A stretch of DNA of 64,000 nt from Stenotrophomonas nematodicola (GTDB taxonomy: Bacteria; Pseudomonadota; Gammaproteobacteria; Xanthomonadales; Xanthomonadaceae). Positions 9,192 to 18,459 of this stretch are shown here, in pieces. The position numbers were made by a program, and so were the translations under genes. The stretch lies in the NCBI RefSeq assembly GCF_009467805.1, contig NZ_WIAY01000006.1, positions 1-64,000 of the forward strand. The letters run 5' to 3'. A model generated the notes under the pieces. That model saw nothing but the letters and a program-made list of their open reading frames with translations. It searched no databases and was not told where the DNA came from. Each line of letters starts with the position of its first letter. The stretch's first letter is position 1.

Positions 9192-10850
9192 TCAGGGAAT
9201 CATCCAGGTCAGCCAGTACGCCTGCAGCGTGGTGATGATGCCCACCATCACGGTGAAGATCAGGCTGTGCTTGACCGTGAAGCGGAACAGATCCGATTCC
9301 CTGCCGGCCAGACCAACCGCCGCGCAGGCGATGGCGATCGATTGCGGGGAGATCATCTTGCCGGTCACCCCGCCGGTGGTGTTGGCCGCCACCAGCAGCA
9401 CCTCGGACACGCCGATCTGCTGCGCCGTGGTTGCCTGCAGCGCCGAGAACAGCGCGTTGGACGAAGTGTCCGAACCGGTCAGGAACACGCCCAGCCAGCC
9501 CAGGAACGGCGAGAAGAAGGTGAACGCCTTGCCGGTGTGCGCCAGGGCCAGGGCCAGCGTCGCCGACAGCCCCGAGTAGTTGGCGATGAAGGCGAACGCC
9601 AGCACCATGCCGATGGAGTAGATCGGCACTTTCAGTTCATTGGCGGTTTCGGCGAAGGTGCGCAGGGCTGCGGCCGGACGCATCTTCAGCAGCACGATGG
9701 CCAGCACCGCGCCGAGCATGATCGCCGTGCCGGTGGCCGACACCGCATCGAACGTGTAGACCGCGCCATAGGCGGTTGGGGCCGGCACGATCGGCGGCAT
9801 CTTCTGCACCAGTTGATCCAGTGATGGCACGGGCAGTTTGAGCACCCAGTGGTCCAGCGCCCCGCCGGCGGCGAACAGCGCCTTGAACGGCTTGATGCTC
9901 CACACCGTCACCATCGCGGTCAGGATCAGGAACGGCGACCATGCCTTCAGGATCTGCCCGCGGCTGTACTGCGGTGCTTCCAGTGCCTGGGCGGCAGCCT
10001 GCGCGCTGGCCTCGGTGTCGAAGCGGAAGATGCGCACCGGCGTCCAGCGGCGCAGGAACAGGGTCAGACACACCAGCGAGGCCAGCGAGGCCGTGATGTC
10101 CGGCAGTTCGGGGCCGATGAAGTTGGAGGTCAGGTACTGGGCGATGGCGAAAGAGCCACCGGCCACCAGAACCGCCGGCCAGGTCTCCTTCACGCCGCGC
10201 CAGCCATCCATGATCGCCATGATCCAGAACAGCACGATGATGGTCAGGAACGGCAGCTGGCGACCGGCCATCTGACCGATTTCGAACGCATCCAGGCCGG
10301 TCACCTGCCCCGCCACGATGATCGGAATGCCCATCGCGCCGAACGCCACCGGCGCGGTATTGACGATCAGGCACAGTCCGGCCGCGTACAGCGGCTTGAA
10401 GCCGAGCCCGACCAGCAGTGCGGCGGTGATCGCCACCGGCGCGCCGAAACCGGCGGCGCCTTCCAGAAACGCGCCGAAGGCGAAGCCGACCATGAGCATC
10501 TGCAGCCGCTGGTCCTCGGTCACCGACAGGATCGACGCACGGATGATGTCGAACTGCCCGGTCTTGACCGACACCTTGTACAGGAACACCGCCCCCAGGA
10601 TGATCCAGGCGATGGGCCACAGCCCGTAGAAGAACCCGTAGGCGCCGGCGGCGACGGCCTGCTGCAGCGGCATCCGGTAGAACAGCAGCGCCACCCCCAG
10701 GGCAATGGCCACGGTCAGCGTGCCGGCCAGCCAGCCTTTCATGCGCAGCACGGCCAGGGCAACGAAGAAGAAGGCGATCGGCAGCAGCGCGATCAGGCTG
10801 GACACCCAGAGGTTGCCAGCGGGGTCATACAGTTGTGGCCAGGCCTGCAT
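9192..10850 (-). CDS. lldP: L-lactate permease, LctP family
   Basis: 552 residues with about 12-13 hydrophobic segments; E. coli LldP has 551. It is an inner-membrane proton symporter for L-lactate, D-lactate and glycolate. Family segments include [59 protein letters not shown] and [23 protein letters not shown]. It is the first gene of the lactate operon. Its start is preceded by about 200 bases holding two putative LldR operators, so supply of the substrate and its oxidation are controlled together. Confidence 0.95.
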   Translation of the reverse strand: MQAWPQLYDPAGNLWVSSLIALLPIAFFFVALAVLRMKGWLAGTLTVAIALGVALLFYRMPLQQAVAAGAYGFFYGLWPIAWIILGAVFLYKVSVKTGQFDIIRASILSVTEDQRLQMLMVGFAFGAFLEGAAGFGAPVAITAALLVGLGFKPLYAAGLCLIVNTAPVAFGAMGIPIIVAGQVTGLDAFEIGQMAGRQLPFLTIIVLFWIMAIMDGWRGVKETWPAVLVAGGSFAIAQYLTSNFIGPELPDITASLASLVCLTLFLRRWTPVRIFRFDTEASAQAAAQALEAPQYSRGQILKAWSPFLILTAMVTVWSIKPFKALFAAGGALDHWVLKLPVPSLDQLVQKMPPIVPAPTAYGAVYTFDAVSATGTAIMLGAVLAIVLLKMRPAAALRTFAETANELKVPIYSIGMVLAFAFIANYSGLSATLALALAHTGKAFTFFSPFLGWLGVFLTGSDTSSNALFSALQATTAQQIGVSEVLLVAANTTGGVTGKMISPQSIAIACAAVGLAGRESDLFRFTVKHSLIFTVMVGIITTLQAYWLTWMIP

Positions 10851-10938
10851 CGACGGATCTCATCAAGAACGGACAGGGGTCCGCGCGGTCACCACCGCGC
10901 GAACCGGGGAAATCCACGAGTGTCATGCGCCCGATTAA

Positions 10939-10949
10939 TGGTCCTACCA
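10939..10949. promoter_or_regulatory. Putative LldR operator, proximal copy
   Basis: TGGTCCTACCA fits the FadR-subfamily consensus TNGTNNNACNA as an inverted repeat around 3 bases. It lies 89 bases upstream of lldP and is identical to the copy at 11036-11046. Confidence 0.65.
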
Positions 10950-11035
10950 CTTATCGGGCGTTCTCTCGGAACCGTCCGCATTGAAGCGTCAAATGCGCGA
11001 CCGGCCTATTAGACCATAGGTTTACGCTGGTATAT

Positions 11036-11046
11036 TGGTCCTACCA
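11036..11046. promoter_or_regulatory. Putative LldR operator, distal copy
   Basis: The same 11-mer TGGTCCTACCA, inside the wider ATTGGTCCTACCATT, lies 97 bases from the proximal copy and 3 bases after the stop of the VOC gene. E. coli lldPRD also has two LldR operators flanking the promoter, which allow DNA looping. The promoter itself should lie between the copies, but I could not assign a convincing -35/-10 pair. Confidence 0.65.
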
Positions 11047-11049
11047 TTA

Positions 11050-11475
11050 TCAACGTCCGCACTCACTGGCCGGACCCTTCAGCTCGACCCCGTTGCCATC
11101 GGGATCGCGCACGTAGAGCGAGCGCCCGTCGCCTTCGGCACCGAAGTTGCTTTCCACGGGCCCCTCGACCGCCACATCGTGCATCTCCAGGTGGGCGCGC
11201 AGGGTGGCCTCGTTGAACGGGTCCACGCGCAGGCACAGGTGATCGACATTGCGCCCCTTCGCCCCGGCGGCGGGTCCACCCGGTCTGCCAAGCGCGCCGT
11301 CAATGCTGACCAGATCGATCATCGACGCCCCGGCGCGCAGATGGACCATGCCCAGCGAGGGGCGCTCGCGCGCCACCGTGCAGCCCAGCACGTCGCAGTA
11401 GAAGCGCAGCGCCCGCGGCAGATCGGACACGCGCAGTACCACATGATCGATGCGTTGGATCTCGAACGGTCGCAT
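11050..11475 (-). CDS. VOC (glyoxalase/bleomycin-resistance) superfamily protein
   Basis: 141 residues from ATG 11475, chosen because AGGAG lies 7 bases upstream; an in-frame ATG at 11490 is possible. Two beta-alpha-beta-beta-beta modules are clear: IQRIDHVVLRVSDLPRALRFYCDVLGC and VDHLCLRVDPFNEATLRAHL, closing YVRDPDGNGVELKGP. The likely metal ligands are the His of RIDHVVL, the His of VDHLCL and the Glu of GVELKG. Substrates in this superfamily vary widely (methylglyoxal adducts, fosfomycin, dioxygenase substrates), so the reaction cannot be named. It points the same way as the lactate operon, but the operon has its own operators. Confidence 0.75.
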   Translation of the reverse strand: MRPFEIQRIDHVVLRVSDLPRALRFYCDVLGCTVARERPSLGMVHLRAGASMIDLVSIDGALGRPGGPAAGAKGRNVDHLCLRVDPFNEATLRAHLEMHDVAVEGPVESNFGAEGDGRSLYVRDPDGNGVELKGPASECGR

Positions 11476-11664
11476 GCGCTGACTCCTCATCAGATAGGCC
11501 TCAAGAATGACGTGGGCACCGTGAGGGTGGCCTCGACAATCGAAAAACGCGCCGATAGCGACACAACACGACGCCTGCAGCCTGCGTACACAGAACCTTG
11601 ACGCACGTGCTGGCAGCGGCCGCCGGCCGAACACATCGTGCAGGCAGGTGCCGGCGTGGACGAT

Positions 11665-12561
11665 ATGCAGACAATCAATTGGGCGGATCGCGGACAGAAC
11701 CTGACGATCGACCTCCAGAGCGACATCACACGCGGATGCATCGGCGTATCACGCATGTCGTCGGTACAGGTCGGCAGCGGGGCATTCACCCTGTGGCTGC
11801 AGGTGCGTGGCTGCAGCCGGATGGAGTCCAGCGAGGGTCGCTTCCACCTGCACGCCGGACACTGGATCGTGCTGGACCGCAACTCGCAGCCGCGCCTTCA
11901 GGCCGACCGTCGCGGCCTCTGCATCGGCGTGGCATTGCAGGGCAACGCGCTTGAGCTGCTGAACGCCGATGCGTGCCGGCTCTATCCCGGCTGTGGCGCG
12001 ATGACCCGGTGCGACCTGCAGATTGCCATTCGTCTCTGGCGTCAGCTGGTCCGCAGACCTGCGCACGATCGCGTCAGTGGCGATGCGATGTTGCGGGCGC
12101 TGCTGCGCCACGTCGTCCATCTGCAGCGATCGATGGGGCTGCAGGAAGATCGCTGTCCGGGCCGCTCGCTGCATCGCAGGCGCCATGTGCTGGGCCGGCT
12201 GTGCCGCGCTCATCTGACGCTGCAGGGAAACGTCGACCGGGTAGTCAGCATCGGGGAGCTGGCGGAATTGTCCAGCCTGTCCTACTGGTACTTCTCCAAG
12301 GCTTACCAGGGCGTGTTCGGCGAGAGCCCGCAGGCCGCTGGCGTGCGGCTGCGCATGGAGCGCGCCGCCGAACTGCTGCTGGACAGCGACCTGATCGTCG
12401 GTGAGGTGGGAGCGGCCTGCGGATTCGAAAGCGGTTGCAGCTTCGCGCGGGCCTTCCGCGCGCACTTCGGCGTCACGGCATCGGCGTACCGCTGTCAGAT
12501 GCGCGCGTTGCGCACTAAAGCTCAAGTCGCACATATCCACCGCGCATCGCGTACAGGCTGA
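11665..12561 (+). CDS. AraC-family transcriptional regulator
   Basis: 298 residues from ATG 11665; a GTG at 11638 is an alternative start. The C-terminal part holds the two helix-turn-helix units of AraC/XylS proteins: SIGELAELSSLSYWYFSKAYQGVFGESPQAAGVRLRMERAAELLLDSDLIVGEVGAACGFESGCSFARAFRAHFGVTASAYR. The N-terminal about 150 residues are a weakly conserved sensory domain rich in Cys. The TonB-receptor gene starts 64 bases downstream on the same strand, so the regulator probably controls uptake through that receptor. The effector is unknown. Confidence 0.8.
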   Translation: MQTINWADRGQNLTIDLQSDITRGCIGVSRMSSVQVGSGAFTLWLQVRGCSRMESSEGRFHLHAGHWIVLDRNSQPRLQADRRGLCIGVALQGNALELLNADACRLYPGCGAMTRCDLQIAIRLWRQLVRRPAHDRVSGDAMLRALLRHVVHLQRSMGLQEDRCPGRSLHRRRHVLGRLCRAHLTLQGNVDRVVSIGELAELSSLSYWYFSKAYQGVFGESPQAAGVRLRMERAAELLLDSDLIVGEVGAACGFESGCSFARAFRAHFGVTASAYRCQMRALRTKAQVAHIHRASRTG

Positions 12562-12625
12562 GCGGAAACGAAACAGTAACGTTTGGATCGCGCTTTTCGC
12601 ACACCCGGATCCCCTGGAGAGATTG

Positions 12626-15412
12626 ATGCTCAACCTGACGTTGCCCGTCGTACGCCCCGCAAAGCTGCTGCCCGTCGCGATCTGCGCTGCCCTTGTTCCG
12701 GCCGTGGCGTCCGCCGATGAACCCACCACACTGGACCAGGTCAAGGTCACCGGTTCACGCCTTCGGGCCGCCGATGCCGAGACCCGCCAGCCGATCCTCG
12801 TGGTCAGCCGCGACGACATCGCACGACAGGGCTTCACCAGCGTCGCCGATGTCCTGCAGAACCTCAGCTCGGCCGGTGCACCGGCGATCTCCCGCGCCGA
12901 CGCGTTGGCCTCCGGCGAAAACGTCGGTGGCTACTATGTGAACATCCGCAATCTGGGGGCGGCGCGCACGCTGGTCCTCCTCAATGGACGCCGCCTGGGT
13001 GCCACCACCGCCGGGCTGCAGGATCTGGGTCAGATTCCCATGAGCATGGTCCAGCGCATCGAGGTGCTGAAGGACGGTGCGTCGGCGGTCTACGGCTCCG
13101 ACGCGATTGCCGCAGTGGTCAACGTCATCACCGATGCCGGCTTCGACGGCCTGGAGGTGAATGTGTCGAGTGGTCAGTTCAGCCAGGGGGACGGCGGCAA
13201 TCAGCAGCTCTCCCTGCGTATGGGCGCACAAGGCCCGCACAGCGGCATCACCGTCGCGTTGGAGCATGCCAAGGACGACCCGGTCTGGGCAAAGGACCGC
13301 TGGTTCAGCCGCGATGGCAATGCCGGCCCCGACTATCGCGGATCGGGCTGGAGCGCGATCGGCAGGAACGGATCGCACTGCAACCCCTGCAGCAGTACGC
13401 CTGGTGATGGCATCACGCCGGCCTGGTGGACCCTGAAAGACGGCGGCGACCCGGCCCGTCCGGGCGACTATCGCCGCACCGATGACGGCGACCGGGTCAA
13501 TGCCAACGAGCAGATGATGGTGCAGACCGGCGTCGAACGCCGTTCGCTGTTCGCCACGGGCTGGTACGACCTCAGCGATACCGTCCGGCTGGAAGGCGAG
13601 GCAATGTACAACCAGCGCATCACCGACCAGCAGGTTGCCGGCTACCCGCTGCAGTACACCCTTCCCGCCGACAGCCCGTTCAACCCCTATGGCGTCGACA
13701 CGACGTTCAACCGGCGCCTGTGGGAGGTCCCGCGCACCACGCGCAGCGACCTGCAGACCTTCCGCGTGAGCGGTGCATTGAAGGGCAGCGTGCAGCTGGC
13801 CGGACGTGTCGTCGACTGGGACGTGGGCGGGCTGCACAACCGGAACCAGCTGAACAAGACCGGCCACGGCGATGCCAGCTATCTGGCGATGGCGCGTGCG
13901 CTGAGCCCGGACTGCGGAACTGCCAAGGACATCCACTGCACGCCGTGGAATCCATTGTTGCCTGCGGGGGCCAGCGGCCCGGGCTCGCTCTCCGCCCCGG
14001 GCCTGCAGAACTTCCTGTTCCCGTTCTTCACCGATACCGGAACGACCTCCACCACCAGCTACACCGCCAACCTGGTCAGCACCCTGTTCGACCTGCCGGC
14101 CGGCGAAGTCGGCGTTGCGGTGGGCTATGAGCATCGGCGCGAGCAGGGCCGTTTCGTGCCCGATGCATTCAGGCAATCCGGTGAGAGCACCGGCCTCGCC
14201 GCCACCACGACCCAGGGCCGCTATTCGCTCGACGAGTTCTATGCCGAGCTGAATGTGCCGATCCTGAAGGACCTGCCCTTCGCCCGTGAACTGAGCTTGA
14301 GCCTGGCAGCTCGTCACTCGGATTACAGCAATTTCGGGCAGACCCTGAATACCAAGTTCGGCCTGACCTGGCGCCCGCTGGAAGAGCTGCTGGTGCGTGG
14401 CACGGTCGCCACCGGCTTCCGCGCGCCGACCATCGACGACCTGCACGGAGGTGCCGGCTCCAGCTTCGAGTCGTACACCGATCCCTGCGGTGTCGGCGCG
14501 ACCAACAGCGTCAACGGCAACGCGGCGTGCAACGCCGCCGGCGTTCCCATCGGCTACACACAGCAGGGCCAAGGGGGCAAGGACTGCACCGGTTACCCCT
14601 GCCAGACACCGGACGTATTCACCAACCAGTCCAACCCCAACCTGAAACCGGAAACCTCGACCAGCCGTACCGTGGGTCTGGTCTGGAGTCCGCGCTGGGT
14701 GGAAGGTCTCGACATCTCGCTGGACTGGTACCAGTACAGGATCGACAACTTGATCATCCAGGACAGCGTGGACCGCATCCTGCGCGACTGCTACGTCCTC
14801 GGGAACGCCAGCCGGTGCGACGGCATCTCGCGCGCCCCCGATGGACACATCGACGGCATCGTCTACGGCCTCGCCAACCTCGGCAGGCTGGAGACCGAGG
14901 GTTACGACCTCGGGGTCAACTACCGCCTCCCGGAACTGGCGGTCGGCCAGATCCGGCTGGACTGGCAGAGCAGCTATGTCAGCCGGTACGACGAACAGGG
15001 CAACAACGCCGCCGGCGAGACAATCATGATCGGGATGGTCGGTACGCCGGGCATCTTCCGCGTGCGCTCCACGCTCGGCGTGGATTGGGAGAAGGGCGAC
15101 TGGGGGCTGCGCTACGGAGTACGGTACTACTCCGGCATGAAAGAGAGCTGCGTCCCCAATCGCCCGTGTACGGCGCCCGACCACCATGCCAACGGGGAAC
15201 CGGATGCCATCCGCAAAGTAGGCAGCAACACCTTCCATGACCTGCAGGTGCGCTGGAGTGCGCCGTGGAACGCGACCGTATCGCTGGGCGCCAACAACCT
15301 GTTCAATCACCGGGGGCCGATCATGTTCTCCAGTCCGGAAAGCGCGTTCCCCTACTACGGCGGGTTCGATATCGGGCGCATGGTGTACATGAAGTATCAG
15401 CAGCGGTTCTGA
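12626..15412 (+). CDS. TonB-dependent outer-membrane receptor
   Basis: 928 residues from ATG 12626, which opens a signal peptide (MLNLTLPVVRPAKLLPVAICAALVPAVASA) after a weak GGAGA site. Next come a TonB-box-like start and plug domain (TLDQVKVTGSRLRAADAETRQPILVVSRDDIARQGFTSVADVLQNLS, then IEVLKDGASAVYGSDAIAAVVNVIT). A 22-strand barrel follows, ending in the aromatic residue needed for assembly (YMKYQQRF). Several extracellular loops are cysteine-rich (HCNPCSSTPGD, DPCGVG, CTGYPCQTPD). Proteins of this sub-family in xanthomonads take up plant- or peptide-derived nutrients as well as siderophores. The substrate is not readable here. Confidence 0.9.
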   Translation: MLNLTLPVVRPAKLLPVAICAALVPAVASADEPTTLDQVKVTGSRLRAADAETRQPILVVSRDDIARQGFTSVADVLQNLSSAGAPAISRADALASGENVGGYYVNIRNLGAARTLVLLNGRRLGATTAGLQDLGQIPMSMVQRIEVLKDGASAVYGSDAIAAVVNVITDAGFDGLEVNVSSGQFSQGDGGNQQLSLRMGAQGPHSGITVALEHAKDDPVWAKDRWFSRDGNAGPDYRGSGWSAIGRNGSHCNPCSSTPGDGITPAWWTLKDGGDPARPGDYRRTDDGDRVNANEQMMVQTGVERRSLFATGWYDLSDTVRLEGEAMYNQRITDQQVAGYPLQYTLPADSPFNPYGVDTTFNRRLWEVPRTTRSDLQTFRVSGALKGSVQLAGRVVDWDVGGLHNRNQLNKTGHGDASYLAMARALSPDCGTAKDIHCTPWNPLLPAGASGPGSLSAPGLQNFLFPFFTDTGTTSTTSYTANLVSTLFDLPAGEVGVAVGYEHRREQGRFVPDAFRQSGESTGLAATTTQGRYSLDEFYAELNVPILKDLPFARELSLSLAARHSDYSNFGQTLNTKFGLTWRPLEELLVRGTVATGFRAPTIDDLHGGAGSSFESYTDPCGVGATNSVNGNAACNAAGVPIGYTQQGQGGKDCTGYPCQTPDVFTNQSNPNLKPETSTSRTVGLVWSPRWVEGLDISLDWYQYRIDNLIIQDSVDRILRDCYVLGNASRCDGISRAPDGHIDGIVYGLANLGRLETEGYDLGVNYRLPELAVGQIRLDWQSSYVSRYDEQGNNAAGETIMIGMVGTPGIFRVRSTLGVDWEKGDWGLRYGVRYYSGMKESCVPNRPCTAPDHHANGEPDAIRKVGSNTFHDLQVRWSAPWNATVSLGANNLFNHRGPIMFSSPESAFPYYGGFDIGRMVYMKYQQRF

Positions 15413-15429
15413 TGGACCGTGTCGTACCC

Positions 15430-15454
15430 AACGGGGCCGCCTGCCGGCCCCGTT
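15430..15454 (+). terminator. Hairpin terminator after the TonB receptor gene
   Basis: A perfect 10-bp stem (AACGGGGCCG / CGGCCCCGTT) with a 5-base loop begins 17 bases after the receptor stop. The following T content is weak. Confidence 0.5.
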
Positions 15455-15504
15455 CCGACCCCTCGCGGACGGGCGACTCGATCAACTGGACGTGAGGCGT
15501 GCCG

Positions 15505-15969
15505 TCACGGTGTCGGTTCGATCTTCCTGGCGATCCTGCGGAACACCGCTAACACGATCAGGCACAGCAGGGTCACCCCGATGGCGATCACGTACTCGCC
15601 GATGCCCACCGCGATCCCGATCGCGGCGGCCATGATCAGCGAACTGGCTGTCGTCAGCCCGCTGACCTGATCCTCGTGCGAACCACGCAGGATGGTACCG
15701 GCCGCGACGAAGCCCACGCAGGCCACCACTGCTTCGATCAGACGCACCGGATCGACCTGCAGCAGGTCGCGATAACGCTCCTGCTGGAAGTGCTCGGCGA
15801 TGCTGTCACCCAAGCCAACGATCAGCGCCGCCGCACCGGCGATCAGCATGTGCGTGCGCAGCCCGGCCGCATGCCGGCCCATCTCGCGCTCGATGCCGAT
15901 CAGCCCGCCGAACAGCATCGCCGCGGCGATGCGCAACAGAATCGACAGATCTTGTTCCAGTCCCATCAT
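15505..15969 (-). CDS. MgtC/SapB family membrane protein
   Basis: 154 residues from ATG 15969. Four to five hydrophobic helices carry the family signature LFGGLIGIEREMGRHAAGLRTHMLIAGAAALI, then RLIEAVVACVGFVAAGTILRG and LTTASSLIMAAAIGIAVGIGEY. It lacks the C-terminal ACT-like domain of Salmonella MgtC and so matches the short SapB/YhiD form. Members modulate envelope physiology, and some affect ATP synthase or survival under magnesium limitation. The exact role here is open. It stands alone between convergent and divergent neighbours. Confidence 0.8.
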   Translation of the reverse strand: MMGLEQDLSILLRIAAAMLFGGLIGIEREMGRHAAGLRTHMLIAGAAALIVGLGDSIAEHFQQERYRDLLQVDPVRLIEAVVACVGFVAAGTILRGSHEDQVSGLTTASSLIMAAAIGIAVGIGEYVIAIGVTLLCLIVLAVFRRIARKIEPTP

Positions 15970-16068
15970 TGACGTCGCCCGGCAGTAGAGATGCCGAGCG
16001 TTGCAGAGGATGGCGTCTGGGGACCGTGAAGCCGCCCGCATGCCCCGCCGCACCGGCCGTCAGGCCGC

Positions 16069-16827
16069 CTACTGGGCCAGGTAGCCACCATCGATGGCGT
16101 AGTAGGTCCCCGTAGCGAAGGAGGCATCGTCGCTGGCCAGCCAGGCCACCAGCGCTGCCACTTCGTCGGCCTTGCCCAGCCGGCCCAGCGCGTGTTTGGC
16201 CTCCAGCGCCTTGCGCACTGCCGGGTCCATCTTGTCCAGCAACGGTGTGGCGATGAAGCCGGGGCCGACCGCATTGACCCGGATACGGTCGGCGGCATGC
16301 TCCCACGCGGCGGTCTGGGTCAGCCCGACCACGCCGTGCTTGGCCGCTACGTAAGCGGCCGAGTTGTTGAAACCGACCTGCCCCAGGATCGAGGCCATGT
16401 TGATGATGCTGCCGCCCTTCCCCGCCGCACGCATCGCCTGGATCTGCGCCCGCTGGCACAGGAAGACACTGGTGAGATTGACGTCGATGACCCGCTTCCA
16501 GCCGTCCACGGGGTAGTCGCCACTGAGCGCCGACGGGCCGCCGATGCCCGCGTTGTTGATTGCGATGTCCAGCCCACCCAGGGCCTCCACAGTCCGTTGC
16601 ACCGCCGCCTCCACGGCCGCTTCATCGGTCACGTCCAACGCGATCCCGATGGCGTTGACGTCCTTGCGACGCAGCGCTTCGGCGGTTTTCTCGACCGCAT
16701 CCGCCTTCAGGTCCCAGACCGCCACCGCTGCACCGGAGGCAGCCAGCAGTTCGGCCGCGGCCAGGCCGATACCGGAGACGCCGCCGGTCACAATGGCCAC
16801 CTTGCCCTTGAGCTTGTAATCGATCAT
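16069..16827 (-). CDS. Short-chain dehydrogenase/reductase (classical SDR)
   Basis: 253 residues from ATG 16827 (MIDYKLKGKVAIVTGG), with GAGG 9 bases upstream. The NAD(P)-binding motif is TGGVSGIG, followed by NNAG (INNAGIGG). The catalytic set is Asn/Ser/Tyr/Lys, with AAYVAAKHGVVGLT giving YxxxK and SIINMASILG the Ser. Asp at the end of strand 2 (AVWDLKAD) favours NAD(H). The closing GTYYAIDGGYLAQ is typical. The substrate is unknown. It is divergent from the old-yellow-enzyme gene across 209 bases, so the two redox enzymes may be co-regulated. Confidence 0.85.
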   Translation of the reverse strand: MIDYKLKGKVAIVTGGVSGIGLAAAELLAASGAAVAVWDLKADAVEKTAEALRRKDVNAIGIALDVTDEAAVEAAVQRTVEALGGLDIAINNAGIGGPSALSGDYPVDGWKRVIDVNLTSVFLCQRAQIQAMRAAGKGGSIINMASILGQVGFNNSAAYVAAKHGVVGLTQTAAWEHAADRIRVNAVGPGFIATPLLDKMDPAVRKALEAKHALGRLGKADEVAALVAWLASDDASFATGTYYAIDGGYLAQ

Positions 16828-17036
16828 CACGTTGTACCTCGGGTTGGAAAACAGCGGCAGGCCGTGCCTGCATGACATCCACCCTACGCCCCGGCTGCGT
16901 TACAGAACGTGCACGCAGGCACCCGCAACAATGCTTCCCATCGCTGCAACGCACTGCCCCCTATGCTGGCGGTCGTACGTCCACATCTCGTCTGTTCACG
17001 CTGCCCGATGGCAGCGCCCTCCCCCAAGGCATGCAC

Positions 17037-18131
17037 ATGACATCTTCCACCGACGGCCCCCTGTTCACCCCCACCCGACTGGGCGCGATCGAGGCGCGCA
17101 ACCGCATCGCGATGGCCCCGCTGACGCGCAACCGCGCCATCGAAGGCCGCGTGCCCAACCCGCTGGCCATCGAGTACTACCAGCAGCGCGCCAGCGCCGG
17201 CCTGATCATTGCCGAGGCCACCCAGATCAGCCCGATGGGTCAGGGCTACCTGGACACCCCCGGCATCTACAGCCAGGCACAGATCGAGGCCTGGCGCGGC
17301 GTGACCGCCGCCGTGCATGCGCGCGGTGGCCGGATCGTGCTGCAGCTCTGGCACGTCGGCCGCATCTCACATACCAGCCTGCTGCCTGATGGGCAGGCGC
17401 CGGTAGCCCCCAGCGCGCTCACCGCCAACGCCAAGACGTTCACCGCCAACGGGTTTGAGGATGTGTCGGCACCGCGCGCTCTGGCGCTCGATGAGATTCC
17501 CGGCATCATCCAGGACTACCGCCAGGCGGCGCGCAATGCGATCACCGCCGGCTTCGACGGCGTGGAAGTGCATGCGGCCAACGGTTACCTGATCGACCAG
17601 TTCCTGCGCGATGGCAGCAACCAGCGTACCGACGCCTACGGCGGCAGCATCGAGAACCGCACCCGCCTGCTGGATGAGGTGGTGCGCGCGGTGGCGGCCG
17701 AGATCGGCGCCGAGCGTACCGGCGTACGCCTGTCGCCGGTCACCCCCGCCAACGACGCACACGACAGCCAGCCGCAGCCGCTGTTCGAGCGCGCGGTCGA
17801 ACGCCTGGACGCGATTGGCGGGCTGGCCTTCATCCATGTCATCGAAGGCGCCACCGGCGGTCCGCGCGACAACATCGCCTTTGATTACGCAACGCTGCGT
17901 GCGAAGTTCCGTGGCCCGTGGATCGCCAACAACGGCTATACCAAGGACACCGCCTCGGCGGCGATCGCATCCGGGTACGCCGACATGATCGCCTTCGGCC
18001 GTGCGTTCATCGCCAACCCGGACCTGGTCGAGCGCCTGCGGCTGGGCGTGGCCCTGTCCGAGCTGGACCCGAACACGCTGTACGGGGGCGGCTCGCAGGG
18101 GTACACCGACTACCCGAGCGTGTCCGGCTGA
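17037..18131 (+). CDS. Old-yellow-enzyme family NADH:flavin oxidoreductase / ene-reductase
   Basis: 364 residues. ATG 17037 is preferred over ATG 17031 because AAGG at 17026-17029 is then correctly spaced. The family pattern is complete: FTPTRLGAIEARNRIAMAPLTRNRA, LWHVGRISH, EVHAANGYLIDQFLRDGSNQRTDAYGGSIENR (substrate His/Asn and catalytic Tyr) and DMIAFGRAFIANPDLVERL. It is an FMN enzyme that reduces activated C=C bonds (enones, nitro compounds, nitrate esters) with NAD(P)H, often as detoxification. Length and motifs match NemA-type enzymes. Confidence 0.9.
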   Translation: MTSSTDGPLFTPTRLGAIEARNRIAMAPLTRNRAIEGRVPNPLAIEYYQQRASAGLIIAEATQISPMGQGYLDTPGIYSQAQIEAWRGVTAAVHARGGRIVLQLWHVGRISHTSLLPDGQAPVAPSALTANAKTFTANGFEDVSAPRALALDEIPGIIQDYRQAARNAITAGFDGVEVHAANGYLIDQFLRDGSNQRTDAYGGSIENRTRLLDEVVRAVAAEIGAERTGVRLSPVTPANDAHDSQPQPLFERAVERLDAIGGLAFIHVIEGATGGPRDNIAFDYATLRAKFRGPWIANNGYTKDTASAAIASGYADMIAFGRAFIANPDLVERLRLGVALSELDPNTLYGGGSQGYTDYPSVSG

Positions 18132-18140
18132 TGCGTTGCG

Positions 18141-18170
18141 CGCGTGGCCCGCTACATGGCGGGCCACGCG
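18141..18170 (+). terminator. Strong hairpin after the ene-reductase gene
   Basis: A perfect 12-bp inverted repeat (CGCGTGGCCCGC / GCGGGCCACGCG) with a 6-base loop begins 10 bases after the stop. It has no T-run. Confidence 0.55.
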
Positions 18171-18186
18171 TTCGCAGGATCACCAC

Positions 18187-18459
18187 ATGGATGTACCTGT
18201 CTGGCAAGGCGGCTGCCTCTGCGGCGCCATTCGTTTCGAGGCCCGCGGCATCTCGTCCGCGCACTCCACCCGCGGCTTCTGCGCCCAGTGCGGCAGCACA
18301 CTGGGCGCGATCGACGACGGGCCGGTGATTGCCCTGCTCACGGGCGCATTCGATGCATCGCACGCGCCGGCACTGGCCCCGCGCGGGCAGTCGTTCGTCG
18401 ACGGCCAGCCGGACTGGCTGGCCGTGACGCCCGTGGTCAATACACCGGCAGCGAAATGA
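18187..18459 (+). pseudogene. GFA/CENP-V-type zinc protein with an internal deletion
   Basis: The 90-codon frame begins MDVPVWQGGCLCGAIRFEARG, the usual start of GFA-family proteins (CxC zinc ligands). It then passes directly to SAHSTRGFCAQCGSTLGAIDDGPVIALLTGAF, the normal later half (second CxxC). The central segment of about 45 residues, with the catalytic-site cysteines of the CHCxxCR type, is missing without loss of frame. Full-length members are about 130 residues. The product probably cannot bind both zinc ions. The last 23 bases overlap the end of the convergent hydrolase gene. It may still be translated. Confidence 0.6.

Noticed and set aside
12755-15310. An 851-codon open frame on the minus strand inside the TonB receptor gene
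   Set aside because: It mirrors the receptor gene exactly, has no domain pattern, and is an expected effect of high GC at third positions.
16851-16872. Short palindrome GCAGGC-CGT-GCCTGC between the SDR and ene-reductase genes as an operator
   Set aside because: A 6-bp GC-rich repeat is expected by chance at this composition and no regulator gene is adjacent.
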